The position numbers and the translations under genes were made by a program. A model generated the notes under the pieces. It searched no databases. It saw only the letters and a program-made list of their open reading frames with translations, and was not told the DNA's origin. A stretch of DNA of 17,597 nucleotides, taken from NCBI GenBank assembly GCA_022712845.1, contig JAFLJV010000144.1:1-17597 (forward strand), read 5' to 3'. The stretch comes from Sulfurimonas sp. (GTDB taxonomy: Bacteria; Campylobacterota; Campylobacteria; Campylobacterales; Sulfurimonadaceae). Shown here in pieces: positions 16,708-17,597 of the stretch (its first letter is position 1; every line of letters begins with the position of its first letter).

Positions 16708-16751
16708 AACCCCCTAAATCCAAAAAAATATTTTTTTAGATTTAGGGGGTT
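16708..16751 (+). terminator. Long hairpin after fumB
   Basis: Thirteen-base arms AACCCCCTAAATC (16708-16720) and complement (16739-16751) enclose a C/A mismatch and a further seven A-T pairs, with a TA loop. This is the strongest predicted stem in the window and begins 8 bp after the fumB stop. No T run follows the stem, but the structure is symmetric and is probably a terminator or transcription-attenuating element before sucC. Confidence 0.6.
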
Positions 16752-16753
16752 GT

Positions 16754-16770
16754 AGGGACAAATTGTCCCT
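16754..16770 (+). repeat. 17-bp palindrome between fumB and sucC
   Basis: AGGGACAA and TTGTCCCT flank a single central A. It starts 2 bp after the long hairpin. It could be an operator or part of a dispersed intergenic repeat; the sequence alone does not decide. Confidence 0.45.
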
Positions 16771-16774
16771 GCCG

Positions 16775-16799
16775 TTATAATGAGCTTAGCTCATTATAA
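16775..16799 (+). repeat. 25-bp palindrome carrying -10-like boxes before sucC
   Basis: TTATAATGAGCT and AGCTCATTATAA flank a single T, giving 12-base perfect arms. TATAAT occurs at 16776-16781 and again at 16795-16800, at the edge of the right arm, so any protein binding the palindrome would overlap possible promoters. Confidence 0.5.
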
Positions 16800-16801
16800 T
16801 G

Positions 16802-16807
16802 TATAAT
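16802..16807 (+). promoter_or_regulatory. Candidate -10 box for sucC
   Basis: TATAAT 38 bp before the sucC ATG, directly after the 25-bp palindrome. A TATAAT at 16795-16800 is an overlapping alternative. No clear -35 box is seen. Confidence 0.45.
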
Positions 16808-16845
16808 AATAGGAATAAACTTCCATTTTAAAATAAGGAGAATAG

Positions 16846-17597
16846 ATGAATATACATGAATATCAAGCTAAGCAAGTTTTTGCTAAATATGGCGTACCAG
16901 TACCAAAAGGTATTATGGTTGAAAGTGTTGATGCTGCTGTAGAAGCTGCAAAAGAGTTAGGTGGACCAGTTTGGGTTGTTAAAGCTCAAATTCATGCAGG
17001 TGGTCGTGGTTTAGGTGGTGGTGTTAAGCTAGCTAAATCTATAGATGAAGTGAGAGAGCATGCTAATGAAATTCTTGGTATGACTTTAGTTACTCATCAA
17101 ACTGATGCTGCTGGTAAACTTGTTCAAAAGCTTTATATAGAAGATGGTGCTGATATCAAAGATGAGTTTTACCTTTCTGTTGTTCTTGATAGAAAATTAG
17201 AAATGCCTTTAATTATGGCTTCTACTGAGGGTGGAATGAATATCGAAGATGTTGCTGAAAATACTCCAGAAAAAATCATCACTATCCCTGTTGATCCAGC
17301 TGTTGGTTTTCAAGGTTTTCATGGTCGTCAATTAGCATTTGGACTAGGAATCACTGATAAAGCAGAACAAAAAAAGATTATATCTTTTGGACAAAAATTA
17401 TTTACTTTATATATGGAAAATGATGCTGAAATGATTGAAATCAATCCTTTAGTTCGTACTGGAAGCGGTGACTTTATCGCTCTTGATGGAAAAATGGGCT
17501 TTGATAACTCAGCTCTTGGTCGTCAACCAGAAATCGCTGCAATGCGTGATTTAACAGAAGAAGATGCTGATGAACTAGAAGCTGCAGAATATGGTCT
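16846..17597 (+). CDS. sucC: Succinyl-CoA synthetase (ADP-forming) beta subunit, 3' end outside window
   Basis: Beta subunit of succinate-CoA ligase: succinate + CoA + ATP to succinyl-CoA + ADP + phosphate, run toward succinyl-CoA in a reductive TCA cycle and toward succinate in the oxidative cycle. The first 250 residues are visible of about 390 expected; the frame is open to the last base. It begins MNIHEYQAKQVFAKYGVPVP, the standard SucC N-terminus, followed by ATP-grasp segments KAQIHAGGRGLGGGVKLA (nucleotide binding), PLIMASTEGGMNIE, and EINPLV, whose Glu and Asn bind magnesium in homologues, then DGKMGFD. TAAGGAG ends 5 bp before the ATG. Arg codons: 5 CGT, 2 AGA. sucD is expected just downstream. 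Confidence 0.95.
   Translation, partial: MNIHEYQAKQVFAKYGVPVPKGIMVESVDAAVEAAKELGGPVWVVKAQIHAGGRGLGGGVKLAKSIDEVREHANEILGMTLVTHQTDAAGKLVQKLYIEDGADIKDEFYLSVVLDRKLEMPLIMASTEGGMNIEDVAENTPEKIITIPVDPAVGFQGFHGRQLAFGLGITDKAEQKKIISFGQKLFTLYMENDAEMIEINPLVRTGSGDFIALDGKMGFDNSALGRQPEIAAMRDLTEEDADELEAAEYG

Overview
The window is about 17.6 kb of A+T-rich bacterial chromosome. The protein families and gene order point to a Campylobacterota (Epsilonproteobacteria) genome, most likely a free-living Sulfurimonas/Arcobacter-like lineage. The reasons are: an icd-mdh-...-fum-sucC order like the icd-mdh-sucCD-oor order known in Campylobacter; a monomeric isocitrate dehydrogenase; a two-subunit class I fumarase; a single LolC/E-type permease; extended -10 promoters without a clear -35; and strong A/T codon preference. 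Genus-level placement is inference. I see no mobile element, rRNA, tRNA or CRISPR array.

Left part (1-7084), envelope biogenesis: the 3' two thirds of secA, overlapped by 4 bp with a LolC/E (LolF)-type lipoprotein-releasing permease; a long AsmA/YhdP-like protein on the minus strand that converges on the permease; and mltG on the plus strand. The 5' ends of the AsmA-like gene and mltG overlap head to head by up to 71 bp.

Right part (7085-17597), a TCA / reductive-TCA cluster, all on the plus strand: monomeric NADP-type icd; a first malate dehydrogenase; an ETF:quinone oxidoreductase with a C-terminal 4Fe-4S domain; a single-chain ETF with the EtfB and EtfA halves fused; a second malate dehydrogenase; fumarase alpha and beta; and the start of sucC. 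Hairpins after icd, mdh1, mdh2 and fumB divide it into units: icd | mdh1 | ETF-QO-EtfBA-mdh2 | fumAB | sucC.

The enzymes cover isocitrate/2-oxoglutarate, malate/oxaloacetate, fumarate/malate and succinate/succinyl-CoA, and can run in either direction depending on partners outside the window. The most unusual part is the ETF module between two malate dehydrogenases. Its EtfB half resembles the electron-bifurcating (Fix-like) class, no acyl-CoA dehydrogenase is nearby, and the two MDHs differ at the residue that usually sets NAD versus NADP use. Arginine codon choice also separates the mdh1-ETF-mdh2 block (59 AGA to 7 CGN) from icd, fumAB and sucC (16 AGA to 29 CGN). A working hypothesis is that the block links pyridine nucleotide, menaquinone and perhaps ferredoxin pools to the carbon cycle.
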